This document shows positions 8,020-15,313 of a stretch of 64,000 nt of DNA, one piece after another. The translations under genes were made by a program, and so were the position numbers. The number at the start of each line of letters is the position of its first letter. The stretch's first letter is position 1. The DNA is from Thiothrix litoralis (GTDB taxonomy: Bacteria; Pseudomonadota; Gammaproteobacteria; Thiotrichales; Thiotrichaceae). The DNA is taken from contig NZ_CP072801.1 of assembly GCF_017901135.1 (NCBI RefSeq), positions 2,232,001 through 2,296,000 on the forward strand, in the 5' to 3' direction. A model generated the notes under the pieces. It searched no databases. It saw only the letters and a program-made list of their open reading frames with translations, and was not told the DNA's origin.

Positions 8020-8903
8020 GGCAACACCCCCAAATGCCGTAGCAGGGCGTCACTCAGCGCCCCTGCTGCTACCTGATCGAAACCCGCAAACATTGGGTTG
8101 GTATTGATTTCCAGAAATTGCAGTTCGCCGCTCACCACATCCGTCTTGAAATCGGCGGCAGCAAACGTCAGCCCTAAATGGTCGGAGAGCTTTGCCAGCT
8201 TTTCAACCAGATCGCCGGGCGGCATAACCACTGCCATGCGTGTGGCGGCAGAACTGCGGTAATCCAGCGCATCCGACACCACCCGAAACCCGAACCACTC
8301 GTGACCGATACGGAATATCCGCATCTCAGGTTGTTCCAGACGACGCTGCACGATTTGTGGATACGACAGAATCGTATTGCCCTGCCCTTCATGCTTGTCG
8401 AGCACGGTACAATAGGCCCCCCCCGTGACGGGTTTCACTATCCAGTCACCGCTGTCGTGCAGTTGATCCATCGCGGGAATATCATTGCTGATATAGGTAT
8501 CCGCCACGTTAAAACCCAGTTCCAGCGCCAGCCGCAACACATGCGGCTTGTTAACGCCCCCGCACGCCAGAAAACGGCGGTTACACACCGTAATATCCGG
8601 CGAGCTTAACAACCAGCCGGATACCGTAACGAACCATTCCCGCGCCAAAGCATTATCCTGCACATCATTGCTTTTCAGGTAAGCAAACACATCCTGACGG
8701 ATGAAAGCGGCAGATACCTGCACACCTTCACCATCATCCAGCAAGCGATTCTGGCGAATGTCCCAATGCAGGCGCGGGGAACCCGATTGCCCAGTCAGCA
8801 GGCTATGCACCGGAATACCATGCAGCGCCGCCCGTTTCAACAGACGCACCATCTGGGGGTCAGTATCACCACCTGCTAATAACAATCGGGTTCTGTTTGC
8901 CAT
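8016..8903 (-). CDS. ATP-grasp ligase, putative graspetide-forming enzyme
   Basis: A 295-residue ATP-grasp protein. DWIVKPVTGGAY (Lys157) is the nucleotide-binding lysine strand; FRIGHEWFGFRVVSDALDYRS (Asp214, Arg216) resembles the core-binding DWR/DYR segment of MvdC/MvdD/PsnB-type macrocyclases; ADFK (Asp251) and FLEINTNPMFAG (Glu265, Asn267) are the Mg-binding end. Such enzymes phosphorylate Asp/Glu side chains and join them to Thr/Ser or Lys side chains of a precursor peptide. The gene starts 3 bp after the DUF6174 protein with TTxxxxEE motifs, whose 3' end carries its ribosome site (AAGGCGG). RimK-like glutamate ligase activity is the main alternative. Fold is secure; macrocyclase activity is inferred from motif and context. 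Confidence 0.8.
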   Translation of the reverse strand: MANRTRLLLAGGDTDPQMVRLLKRAALHGIPVHSLLTGQSGSPRLHWDIRQNRLLDDGEGVQVSAAFIRQDVFAYLKSNDVQDNALAREWFVTVSGWLLSSPDITVCNRRFLACGGVNKPHVLRLALELGFNVADTYISNDIPAMDQLHDSGDWIVKPVTGGAYCTVLDKHEGQGNTILSYPQIVQRRLEQPEMRIFRIGHEWFGFRVVSDALDYRSSAATRMAVVMPPGDLVEKLAKLSDHLGLTFAAADFKTDVVSGELQFLEINTNPMFAGFDQVAAGALSDALLRHLGVLP

Positions 8904-8906
8904 TTA

Positions 8907-9938
8907 TTAATCCGCCTTGATAGGAGGGCCAAGATAGATAGGCAGCTCGTTAGTGAAACCACCATCTTCCTCACCAATCGCTAGTGTGGTCGCAATCGGT
9001 GGTTCTACCGGTGGCTTGATTGGGCCAGGCGTAATACCACCGCCGTCTTCTTCACCCACCGCCAACGTCGTAAAGACTGGCTCAGGCTGGAAGTTGGAAA
9101 TCGTATAACTCACCTCGTCATCCACTGCTTGCCCGATCTGATCAATGTAGATCGAGGTTGGCAAGCCGAATTGCTTGTCATACGTTGCATCGACTTGCGC
9201 CGCACCACTGTTGATACCCTGCTGAACGAGATTAAATAGGCCATCCCCATTCAGGTTATACACCGACTGTTTATTGTATTGCCGATCATCAGGAATCAGT
9301 TCCCCAGTATCCGCGTAACGTGCCTCGGTGACGCTACCATCCCGCACTTGAATATTAATGGGACGCGTCGACTCCGGTGTGCAGAAACAACTGCGCTGGA
9401 ACGTCAAAGAATAATCGCTGATACCCAACGAATCCCACTTCTTGAGATTAGTATTCAGTTGTTGTTGCGCCGTGGAAGTCGTGCCACCACTGTTAATGGC
9501 TTTCACATCTTTAGCTGTCAGCTTCTGCCGGGAAATTTCCCCGCCGGTAATCCCACCAGAAATCACCAACGTATCGCCTGCGCTCAGCTTGCCATCCTTT
9601 TTGCTATCCAGCACTTCATAGGTCAGTGAACCACCGATATTGAAACGCTCACGGATTGCTGCATCCTGTTGCTTGCTCAGCTCCAGCGGCTTGTCTACCG
9701 GCGTGGGGGGTTTTGGCCTGCAACCTTTGCCAAGCTGATCAATCAGTTGCTGGATAAGTGCCATCAACGCATCATTGTTGCCACCCAGCGGGTTACGCGC
9801 CTGATCCTGAATGCCCGTAACGGCGTTCTTGAGTGCTGTAGAGGTCGCCGTCGTCACCTGTGAGGATGAGCTGCTGCTGGATGTCTGGTTGTTGGGTTGG
9901 CTATCCCGAACCCCACTTCCTTGTGTTATAGCTGTCAT
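8907..9938 (-). CDS. DUF6174 protein with two TTxxxxEE motifs: putative graspetide precursor
   Basis: A 343-residue protein with no signal peptide. Segments: Ser/Thr-rich N-terminus (1-35), a helical part, an EF-hand-like loop (Asp111-Asp122), a DUF6174 domain at about 165-283 (CFC at 184-186, DATYDKQFGLPTSIYID), and a Pro/Gly-rich tail. The tail carries two near-identical units, TTLAVGEEDGG at 290-300 and TTLAIGEEDGG at 317-327. TTxxxxEE is the core motif of plesiocin-type (group 2) graspetides, in which Thr hydroxyls are esterified to Glu side chains. Known precursors are short; here a whole folded domain would act as leader or carrier. GGAG stands 7 bases before the ATG. The DUF call is firm, precursor status is inferred. 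Confidence 0.78.
   Translation of the reverse strand: MTAITQGSGVRDSQPNNQTSSSSSSSQVTTATSTALKNAVTGIQDQARNPLGGNNDALMALIQQLIDQLGKGCRPKPPTPVDKPLELSKQQDAAIRERFNIGGSLTYEVLDSKKDGKLSAGDTLVISGGITGGEISRQKLTAKDVKAINSGGTTSTAQQQLNTNLKKWDSLGISDYSLTFQRSCFCTPESTRPINIQVRDGSVTEARYADTGELIPDDRQYNKQSVYNLNGDGLFNLVQQGINSGAAQVDATYDKQFGLPTSIYIDQIGQAVDDEVSYTISNFQPEPVFTTLAVGEEDGGGITPGPIKPPVEPPIATTLAIGEEDGGFTNELPIYLGPPIKAD
8967..9071 (-). repeat. Twin TTLAxGEEDGG core repeats at the 3' end of the DUF6174 gene
   Basis: The two TTxxxxEE units are encoded at 9048-9071 and 8967-8990, 81 bp apart, joined by a Pro-rich linker (ITPGPIKPPVEPPIA). Codons differ between copies (ACG ACG TTG versus ACC ACA CTA), yet the peptide is conserved apart from a Val/Ile exchange. 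This suggests selection on the peptide rather than a fresh DNA duplication. Confidence 0.75.
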
Positions 9939-10144
9939 GTTGAATTCTCCGCTTATAAAGTTTATGCCTAGTTTGGCACTTAAGTTCTTAACCCAAGCGC
10001 CTGAGACATGACAATCATCATCAGACAGGCAGACAACATCCTCCTATCAACGGATAGGGCAAGCATCCCACTTGAACCCAACGCCGATTTGCTTTACAAC
10101 AACACCTACTCGCAACTATCGCATTAATCGCCTTTGGAGGAACT

Positions 10145-12319
10145 ATGGCAACTCGGGAAGAACTCAGCGCACAAGCATCCGCCTGCAACGACGCAGCCTC
10201 TTACGCAGCACTCGCCAAACAGGCAGCCGCAGAACCAGCCGATCTGGACTACGCCAAAGAACTGCTGGCAAAAGGCGAATCCAACTGCTCCTTCCCCGAT
10301 CATTACGTAGCCGTTGCCGAAGGCTATGTGGCCGCCGGTGATCACGACAAAGCCGCCGCCCTGTATGACGAAGCTGCAAATAGCTGCTTTGATGCCAAAG
10401 AAAAAGCCGAAACTGGCTACAGCATTGCCAAATACCTCGGCGACCGCGACAAAGGCCGCGCCCTGCTGGAAGAGGCCATTGCCGAAACCACCAACACCAC
10501 CGAATTACTGTCTTATGCCGGGTATGTTCAGGATGCTCTGCAAGACAACGAATTAGCCAACAAGCTGTTCAGCAAAGTCACCGCCAACTGCAAAAGCATT
10601 GCCGATTACCAGAAACTGGCGACCGACATCAAAAACAGCGGCAACCCCACTACCGCGCTGATGGTCTTCAAAAAAGCGGCACCTTCCAGCAATGACACCA
10701 CCGATGTGGTCGACTTCGCCAAGGGTCTGAAGGACTTGTTTGGGGATGATAAAGAGGTCGCCGCCACCCTCGCCGATGCTGAAAGCGGCTGCATGTTCCC
10801 CGGTCAGTTTGTTGCGCTCGCGGGCGGTTTCATCAACCTGCTCGACGACAAAGCCAAAGCCGAAGACCTGCTCGAACAAGGCAAAAACTTTGCCATGAGC
10901 GGCGAAGAAAACCTCGACCTTGCTACCGGCTACGCCAGCTTGCTCGGCGACCAGTCCACTGCTGCCGACATGTACAACGTTGCCCTCAACGAATTCAGCA
11001 ACAAAGATGACCTGCTGAAACTCGCGGGCTCCGTTGCCGCCAACATGGATGACAAAAGCATCGCAGGCAAAGCATACGACAAGCTCGCCAGCAAACTCAG
11101 CAACCCGGCTGACATCGCCATGCTGGCAAAAGCGGTCAACGACAACCTCGGCGACAAAGACAAAGTAGCCAGCCTGTATGCTGCTGCCGAAGAAAAGGCC
11201 ACCACTGCCGCCGCGCTGGTCACACTGGCAGGCGAAGTCAACGCCAACCTGCAAGACCCCGCCAAAACCAATGCGCTGTACGCCAAAGCCGTGGACGCTT
11301 GCAAAGTCTACACCGATGCCACCAGCATCCTCGAAGCGCTTGCCAAAAACCCGGCGGATGCCGCCCTTGCTGCCACTTCCCTGCAAAAAGCGCTGGAGTT
11401 GACCGAAACCAATGCCCAAGTGCTGGACGTTGCCCAACGCGCCCAAAAGCTCACCCCCGGCGACAACACCGTGGTAGAACAGGCACTCGACAAAGCCGAA
11501 GCCAACGTCAGCTCACTGGACGAAATGCGCAAACTCGCCAACGCATCCAAGCAATTGCTGGCTGATGACACCGAGCGCAACGAGCGTATCGGCGCGAAAC
11601 TGGCCAAACGTGAAGCCAGCCAAGCGCGTTACACCGAATTCCAGAATCAGGAAAAAACCCTGACACGCCCCGGCCAGTTCATTACGCTAGCCAGTACCGT
11701 GGTCGAAGAACTGGAAGATACCTCCTACGCCACCCAGTTGCTGACCACTGCCGAAGAAAAGATGCAGGCAAACACCTTCAGCTTTGCCGCCTACCAGCCG
11801 CTGATCGTTGCGGTTGGCAATCTGGTGAAAGACAAAACATGGCTGGCGCGTTTGCTGGACTTGGCTGCCAGCCACAGCAACACGTTCGCGCAAGTACGCA
11901 GCCTCGGCGAAACCGTCAGCAAGCAGCTCAGCGACACCGCTTTCGGCAAGGAATGGACGCAGAAATTCTACAGCGCCCAACTCGACAAGCTGGATGCGGG
12001 CAGCGCCAGTACTTTCGAGTACAACAAGCTGGCGAAAGTAGTCAAGGAACACCTCGGTGACGACACCCAAGCCCAGCAAATTCTGGACAAAGGCGAAGCC
12101 AAGGCCGAAAGCCATTTCCATTTCGCCTACATGGCAGAACTGGCGCAAAAATGGGGCAATGCCGACAAAGCCAAAAGCCTGTACGACAAAGCGACTGCCG
12201 CTTGCCACAATCCCGCGCAGCAACGCGAACTTGCCGACCTGATGCGTAAAGCAGGCGTTGCCAATAGCGTGACGCAAGCTGCCACCCAAACCCAAGGCGG
12301 CAAAGGCACTTACTGGTAA
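10145..12319 (+). CDS. Large TPR/SEL1-like helical repeat protein
   Basis: A 724-residue cytoplasmic protein without signal peptide or membrane segment. It consists almost wholly of degenerate helix-pair repeats of about 33-37 residues with the pattern A..LY..A....(N/D)..DL..LA..... (for example DHDKAAALYDEAAN, DQSTAADMYNVALN, DKDKVASLYAAAEE, NADKAKSLYDKATA). This spacing matches tetratricopeptide or SEL1-type solenoids, which bind peptides or proteins. Several repeats share SNCSFPDHYVAVA / SGCMFPGQFVALA-like openings with a conserved Cys. TTTGGAGGAAC places a strong ribosome site before the ATG. It is divergent from the putative graspetide precursor, from which it is separated by 206 bp. Function unknown. 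Confidence 0.75.
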   Translation: MATREELSAQASACNDAASYAALAKQAAAEPADLDYAKELLAKGESNCSFPDHYVAVAEGYVAAGDHDKAAALYDEAANSCFDAKEKAETGYSIAKYLGDRDKGRALLEEAIAETTNTTELLSYAGYVQDALQDNELANKLFSKVTANCKSIADYQKLATDIKNSGNPTTALMVFKKAAPSSNDTTDVVDFAKGLKDLFGDDKEVAATLADAESGCMFPGQFVALAGGFINLLDDKAKAEDLLEQGKNFAMSGEENLDLATGYASLLGDQSTAADMYNVALNEFSNKDDLLKLAGSVAANMDDKSIAGKAYDKLASKLSNPADIAMLAKAVNDNLGDKDKVASLYAAAEEKATTAAALVTLAGEVNANLQDPAKTNALYAKAVDACKVYTDATSILEALAKNPADAALAATSLQKALELTETNAQVLDVAQRAQKLTPGDNTVVEQALDKAEANVSSLDEMRKLANASKQLLADDTERNERIGAKLAKREASQARYTEFQNQEKTLTRPGQFITLASTVVEELEDTSYATQLLTTAEEKMQANTFSFAAYQPLIVAVGNLVKDKTWLARLLDLAASHSNTFAQVRSLGETVSKQLSDTAFGKEWTQKFYSAQLDKLDAGSASTFEYNKLAKVVKEHLGDDTQAQQILDKGEAKAESHFHFAYMAELAQKWGNADKAKSLYDKATAACHNPAQQRELADLMRKAGVANSVTQAATQTQGGKGTYW

Positions 12320-12333
12320 GGTCGAATGCAAAA

Positions 12334-12367
12334 GCAGGCTAACCCGATTTTAGCCGGGTTAGCCTGC
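12334..12367 (+). terminator. Strong 13-bp-stem hairpin, candidate terminator
   Basis: GCAGGCTAACCCG pairs perfectly with CGGGTTAGCCTGC around an 8-base loop, 14 bp after the stop of the repeat-protein gene. No T-run follows on the plus strand; a short T4 run is on the minus-strand side. It is probably a transcription end or mRNA 3' stabiliser. Confidence 0.55.
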
Positions 12368-12473
12368 GATGCATCTGGCGCAATAATGAAAATGTCTTGG
12401 GTGTTTTTAAAAAAAATGTGTGAGCTAGGTTAGATGCATTGATTTGACAACAGCGTTTTTAGGGGAAAACGCC

Positions 12474-12502
12474 TTGATTTAACTAGACGATCGGTCTAAT
12501 AT
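12474..12502 (+). promoter_or_regulatory. Predicted acuR promoter
   Basis: TTGATT (12474-12479), 17 bp spacer, TAATAT (12497-12502). The spacer and first bases of the -10 box contain the AcuR-like palindrome, so binding would block RNA polymerase. Start of transcription would fall around 12509, almost on the ATG at 12510, predicting a leaderless or nearly leaderless mRNA. Confidence 0.5.
12484..12498. promoter_or_regulatory. Palindromic operator upstream of acuR
   Basis: TAGACGATCGGTCTA: TAGAC/GTCTA arms around a GATC-containing centre. The same site with one changed base occurs before acuI, which is what is expected for a TetR-family repressor acting on its own gene and its target. Confidence 0.75.
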
Positions 12503-12509
12503 TGACGGG

Positions 12510-13148
12510 ATGGAAAAACACAGCACTAATATCCGTCGCCGTGGTCGGCCACCCAAGCGATTGGATGAACAGTTCGATACTCGCGAAATGCTTCTGCGTG
12601 CAGGTGTCGAGGTTTTGACGGAGAAAGGTTTCAGTGCGACAGGTATTGACGAAATTTTGCGGCGTGTCGGTATCCCGAAGGGGTCGTTCTATCATTATTT
12701 CGAGAGCAAGGAAGCCTTTGGTGCTGAATTGATTGCGCGGTACGGTGCCTATTTCGCACGCAAGTTGCAGCACCATTTGGATGATGAGTCACTCTCACCG
12801 CTTGAGCGCTTGAAAGCCTTTGTTGCGGATGCTCAGTCCGGGATGGCTAAATACGGTTATACACGTGGCTGTTTGATTGGCAATCTTGGTCAGGAAATGG
12901 GGGCGCTACCGGCATCCTTTGGTGAGCGCTTGAGCGCGGTATTTACCGACTGGCAGGAACGGGTAGAGCGTTGTTTGTTAGCGGCGCAAGTGGCTGGTGA
13001 GATTCCACCGGACATTGACTGCGAGCAACAAGCCGCCTTTTTCTGGATTGGCTGGGAAGGGGCGGTGTTGCGGGCAAAACTTGAGCGTCAACCTACTGCT
13101 TTGCGCATTTTTTCTGATGTTTTTTTCACCGGGTTACAACGCCGGTAA
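12510..13148 (+). CDS. acuR: TetR-family repressor AcuR-like
   Basis: A 212-residue TetR/AcrR regulator. The N-terminal helix-turn-helix shows RGRPPKR, then AGVEVLTEKGFSATGIDEILRRVGIPKGSFYHYFESKEAFG, the typical recognition helix. The C-terminal ligand domain contains YTRGCLIGNLGQEM and a TetR_C-type WIGWEGAVLRAKLE end, as in AcuR, which senses acrylate/acryloyl-CoA-type ligands. It directly precedes acuI in the same direction, and the same palindrome lies before each gene, so autorepression and acuI control are likely. No Shine-Dalgarno is visible before the ATG, which agrees with the predicted leaderless transcript. A general TetR regulator is the alternative to AcuR. Confidence 0.82.
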   Translation: MEKHSTNIRRRGRPPKRLDEQFDTREMLLRAGVEVLTEKGFSATGIDEILRRVGIPKGSFYHYFESKEAFGAELIARYGAYFARKLQHHLDDESLSPLERLKAFVADAQSGMAKYGYTRGCLIGNLGQEMGALPASFGERLSAVFTDWQERVERCLLAAQVAGEIPPDIDCEQQAAFFWIGWEGAVLRAKLERQPTALRIFSDVFFTGLQRR

Positions 13149-13163
13149 TTTTTTATCTTTTTA

Positions 13164-13178
13164 TAGACGATCAGTCTA
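13164..13178. promoter_or_regulatory. Palindromic operator upstream of acuI
   Basis: TAGACGATCAGTCTA, identical to the acuR operator except one central base. As at acuR, the right arm runs into a TAAT -10-like element (13177-13182), 16 bp after the acuR stop. It indicates that acuI has its own repressible promoter. Confidence 0.75.
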
Positions 13179-13197
13179 ATTTAGCGAGGCGTGATAT

Positions 13198-14181
13198 ATG
13201 TTTAAAGCCATCATGATTGAGAAGGACGAAACGGGCTACCGGGCAAACCTTAAGGAGGTTGATGAGTCGCAACTTCCCGCAGGCGATGTGACAGTACGGG
13301 TCAGTCATTCAACCCTCAACTACAAAGACGGTCTTGCCATTACCGGCAAGGGGCCGGTTGTCCGCAAGTTTCCGATGGTTCCCGGTGTTGATTTGGTTGG
13401 TACAGTTGAAGAGACCAGCCACCCGGCCTATAGCGTCGGCGATGCCGTATTGCTGAATGGTTGGGGTGTTGGCGAAGGTCATTGGGGGGGCTTGGCTCAG
13501 AAGGCGCGTTTGAACGGTGAGTGGTTGGTTCCCTTGCCGTCTCAATTTACACCGCAGCAGGCCATGGCTATAGGTACGGCTGGCTATACGGCTATGTTGT
13601 GTGTGCTAGCGCTTGAGCGTCACGGCGTGACACCGGACAAGGGGGAAATACTGGTGACTGGAGCTGCTGGCGGTGTGGGTAGCGTTGCTGTTTCCATTTT
13701 GTCAAAACTGGGCTATACCGTTGTTGGTGTAAGTGGGCGTCCAGAAGAGAATGCCTACATTAAGCGCCTGGGTGCTAGCGAAGTTCTGGAGCGGTCGGCG
13801 TTCTCATCCGCTGGTAAACCACTGGCTCGGGAACGTTGGGCAGGGGCGGTCGATGTCGTCGGTAGCCATACCTTGGCGAATGTGTGCGCTGCTACCCAAT
13901 ACCGTGGCGTGGTGACTGCGTGTGGTTTGGCGGGTGGTATGGATTTTCCTGCGACTGTTGCACCCTTTATCTTGCGCGGGGTGACGCTTGTGGGAATTGA
14001 TAGCGTTATGTGTCCACGCGCTGAGCGTCTTATCGCTTGGCAACGTCTGGGAACAGATCTGGATATTGCCAAACTGAACCTCATTACTAATGAAATCGGT
14101 CTAGCAGAGGCTATTCCCATGGCTACTAAACTGCTAGACGGTCAGGTTCGTGGGCGGGTTGTCGTTGACGTGAATGCCTGA
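13198..14181 (+). CDS. acuI: Acrylyl-CoA reductase, AcuI/YhdH family
   Basis: A 327-residue zinc-independent medium-chain dehydrogenase/reductase. Marks include the STLNYKDGLAITGKGPVVRKFPMVPGVDLVGTV-type N-terminal block, the NADPH-binding GAAGGVGSVAVSIL motif, VVGVSGR, and the closing GRVVVDV. AcuI-type enzymes reduce acryloyl-CoA to propionyl-CoA with NADPH, detoxifying acrylate that arises from DMSP or from propionate-related metabolism. The start has GAGG 9 bases upstream. It follows acuR and its operator; no DMSP lyase or CoA ligase gene is nearby, so the enzyme is probably a stand-alone detoxifier here. Confidence 0.87.
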   Translation: MFKAIMIEKDETGYRANLKEVDESQLPAGDVTVRVSHSTLNYKDGLAITGKGPVVRKFPMVPGVDLVGTVEETSHPAYSVGDAVLLNGWGVGEGHWGGLAQKARLNGEWLVPLPSQFTPQQAMAIGTAGYTAMLCVLALERHGVTPDKGEILVTGAAGGVGSVAVSILSKLGYTVVGVSGRPEENAYIKRLGASEVLERSAFSSAGKPLARERWAGAVDVVGSHTLANVCAATQYRGVVTACGLAGGMDFPATVAPFILRGVTLVGIDSVMCPRAERLIAWQRLGTDLDIAKLNLITNEIGLAEAIPMATKLLDGQVRGRVVVDVNA

Positions 14182-14232
14182 TAGCCAGTGATTTGTTCTC
14201 CGGCGTGTAGGTATACTTTAAACGCCCACCAA

Positions 14233-14270
14233 TGCTGACCCCTCGAAGATCTGAAAATCGAGGGTCAGCA
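14233..14270. terminator. Hairpin between convergent genes acuI and the STY0301-like gene
   Basis: TGCTGACCC(C)TCGA pairs with TCGAGGGTCAGCA with one bulged C and an 11-base loop. It sits between converging genes, the usual place of a bidirectional terminator. Neither side has a strong T-run, so it could also be an mRNA-end stabiliser. Confidence 0.5.
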
Positions 14271-14283
14271 ACGAACCCAATGC

Positions 14284-14760
14284 TCAAGATGGTTTTTCAG
14301 GCGTACATGTCAGGACATTGTTTGCCGCATCCGGGGTAAAGTGCCAAGTGCAAGATTTAACCGGAGCTGTCATTTTCTTGAACACCCCCATACTAGAACC
14401 CTCATAATGACAGGCAACATAGAGCGGATTTTTATTCTGCTCAGCCACAGAGCCAAAAGACCACAAGCTATCGCCGCCTTCTTCGGCAAGGCTGTCCGCA
14501 TTGTCTGGTTCTAGTGGAGCCTGATCTTTAGGCTCACCCGCGTAGAGCGCAATCTCTACCAGATCAACCGTATCACGGATTTCATTGCCATCCGCCGTAA
14601 CAATTTCGCCAGAACTTTTTTCATACATGCCAGACCAGTCGGCTGGTTCAGATACCAGCTTTGCTTGAATATCCAGCGATAATGGACAGGTATAATCATC
14701 CGCAGCCACACCCGCAGAAAACATTGATGCTATTGTCAATAAAAGCCACTTTTTATTCAT
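14284..14760 (-). CDS. STY0301-like small exported protein
   Basis: A 158-residue exported protein with signal peptide MNKKWLLLTIASMFSAGVAA-DD. Two in-frame ATGs are 6 bp apart; the second is chosen because the AGGAG site is 8 bases before it and only about 2 before the first. The mature part begins YTCPLSLDI and ends with CHYEGSSMGVFKKM...VKSCTW, the cysteine-bounded pattern I associate with STY0301-family periplasmic proteins of unknown function. Four cysteines in the mature part could form two disulfides. A CpxR-like box lies 71 bp upstream, pointing to an envelope-stress role. Confidence 0.7.
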   Translation of the reverse strand: MNKKWLLLTIASMFSAGVAADDYTCPLSLDIQAKLVSEPADWSGMYEKSSGEIVTADGNEIRDTVDLVEIALYAGEPKDQAPLEPDNADSLAEEGGDSLWSFGSVAEQNKNPLYVACHYEGSSMGVFKKMTAPVKSCTWHFTPDAANNVLTCTPEKPS

Positions 14761-14830
14761 GATCATTTCTCCTTACAGACTCACTATTCAATCTTACTTA
14801 TAGACGCTAAAACACCAATAAAGCAGATGC

Positions 14831-14845
14831 TTTACATAACTTTAC
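14831..14845 (-). promoter_or_regulatory. CpxR-like box between the STY0301-like and LysM genes
   Basis: TTTAC-ataac-TTTAC on the plus strand, i.e. GTAAA-N5-GTAAA on the minus strand, identical in form to the E. coli CpxR consensus. It lies in the divergent intergenic region, so either or both genes could be controlled. Two further sites of the same form occur upstream of the cpxR-like operon and the efflux operon in this window. Confidence 0.65.
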
Positions 14846-14930
14846 ACTTCAAATCCCAACTTTATATTCAGCGTGGTCTAAACTTAAAAGTGAGGCTAGA
14901 TAGTCAATAACCAAATTAAGGAGAACAATC

Positions 14931-15251
14931 ATGAAACCACGTCATTTCATCGTAACTGCGTTAACTACTGCAATCCTGCTAACAATGGGGGGAGCTACTT
15001 TTGCAAAAGGCTCTGATCCGGTTCAACAAAAACCGATGCAGAGTGCGCAACAGCAAATGCCAATGAAGCAGTCTCCACAGCAAAAACCCATGCAACAGCA
15101 CCCGCAGAAAGCACGCTTCATTCGTGTTCATCGGGGTGATACACTCAGCGGGATTGCCCATAAATACCGCACACGAGTTTCCACGCTGAAACGCCTGAAC
15201 CACCTGCGGGGCGACACAATTTTTGCAGGTCAACGCCTACGCATTCGTTAA
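14931..15251 (+). CDS. Small exported LysM protein
   Basis: A 106-residue protein. Signal peptide 1-25 (cleavage at TFA-KG), a Gln/Met/Pro-rich linker with repeated QQKPMQ units (residues about 33-60), and one C-terminal LysM domain (FIRVHRGDTLSGIAHKY, LKRLNHL, IFAGQRLRIR). LysM binds peptidoglycan, so this is probably a periplasmic wall-binding protein. AAGGAG precedes the ATG. A CpxR-like box lies 86 bp upstream and a strong terminator follows, so it is a single-gene unit likely tuned by envelope stress. Confidence 0.82.
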   Translation: MKPRHFIVTALTTAILLTMGGATFAKGSDPVQQKPMQSAQQQMPMKQSPQQKPMQQHPQKARFIRVHRGDTLSGIAHKYRTRVSTLKRLNHLRGDTIFAGQRLRIR

Positions 15252-15273
15252 TCCGGTAACGGGTTTACTATCA

Positions 15274-15309
15274 ACTTCAGGGTGCATTAAATCGCACCCT
15301 GAAGTTTTT
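15274..15309 (+). terminator. Rho-independent terminator of the LysM gene
   Basis: Perfect 12-bp stem ACTTCAGGGTGC / GCACCCTGAAGT, 8-base loop, then a T5 run. It lies just before the convergent end of the glycosyltransferase gene. Confidence 0.88.
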
Positions 15310-15313
15310 CGTC

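Noticed and set aside
10553-11446. A 297-codon minus frame within the TPR-like gene
   Set aside because: Val/Phe/Gly-rich mirror of Ala/Lys/Asp repeats, no start signal.
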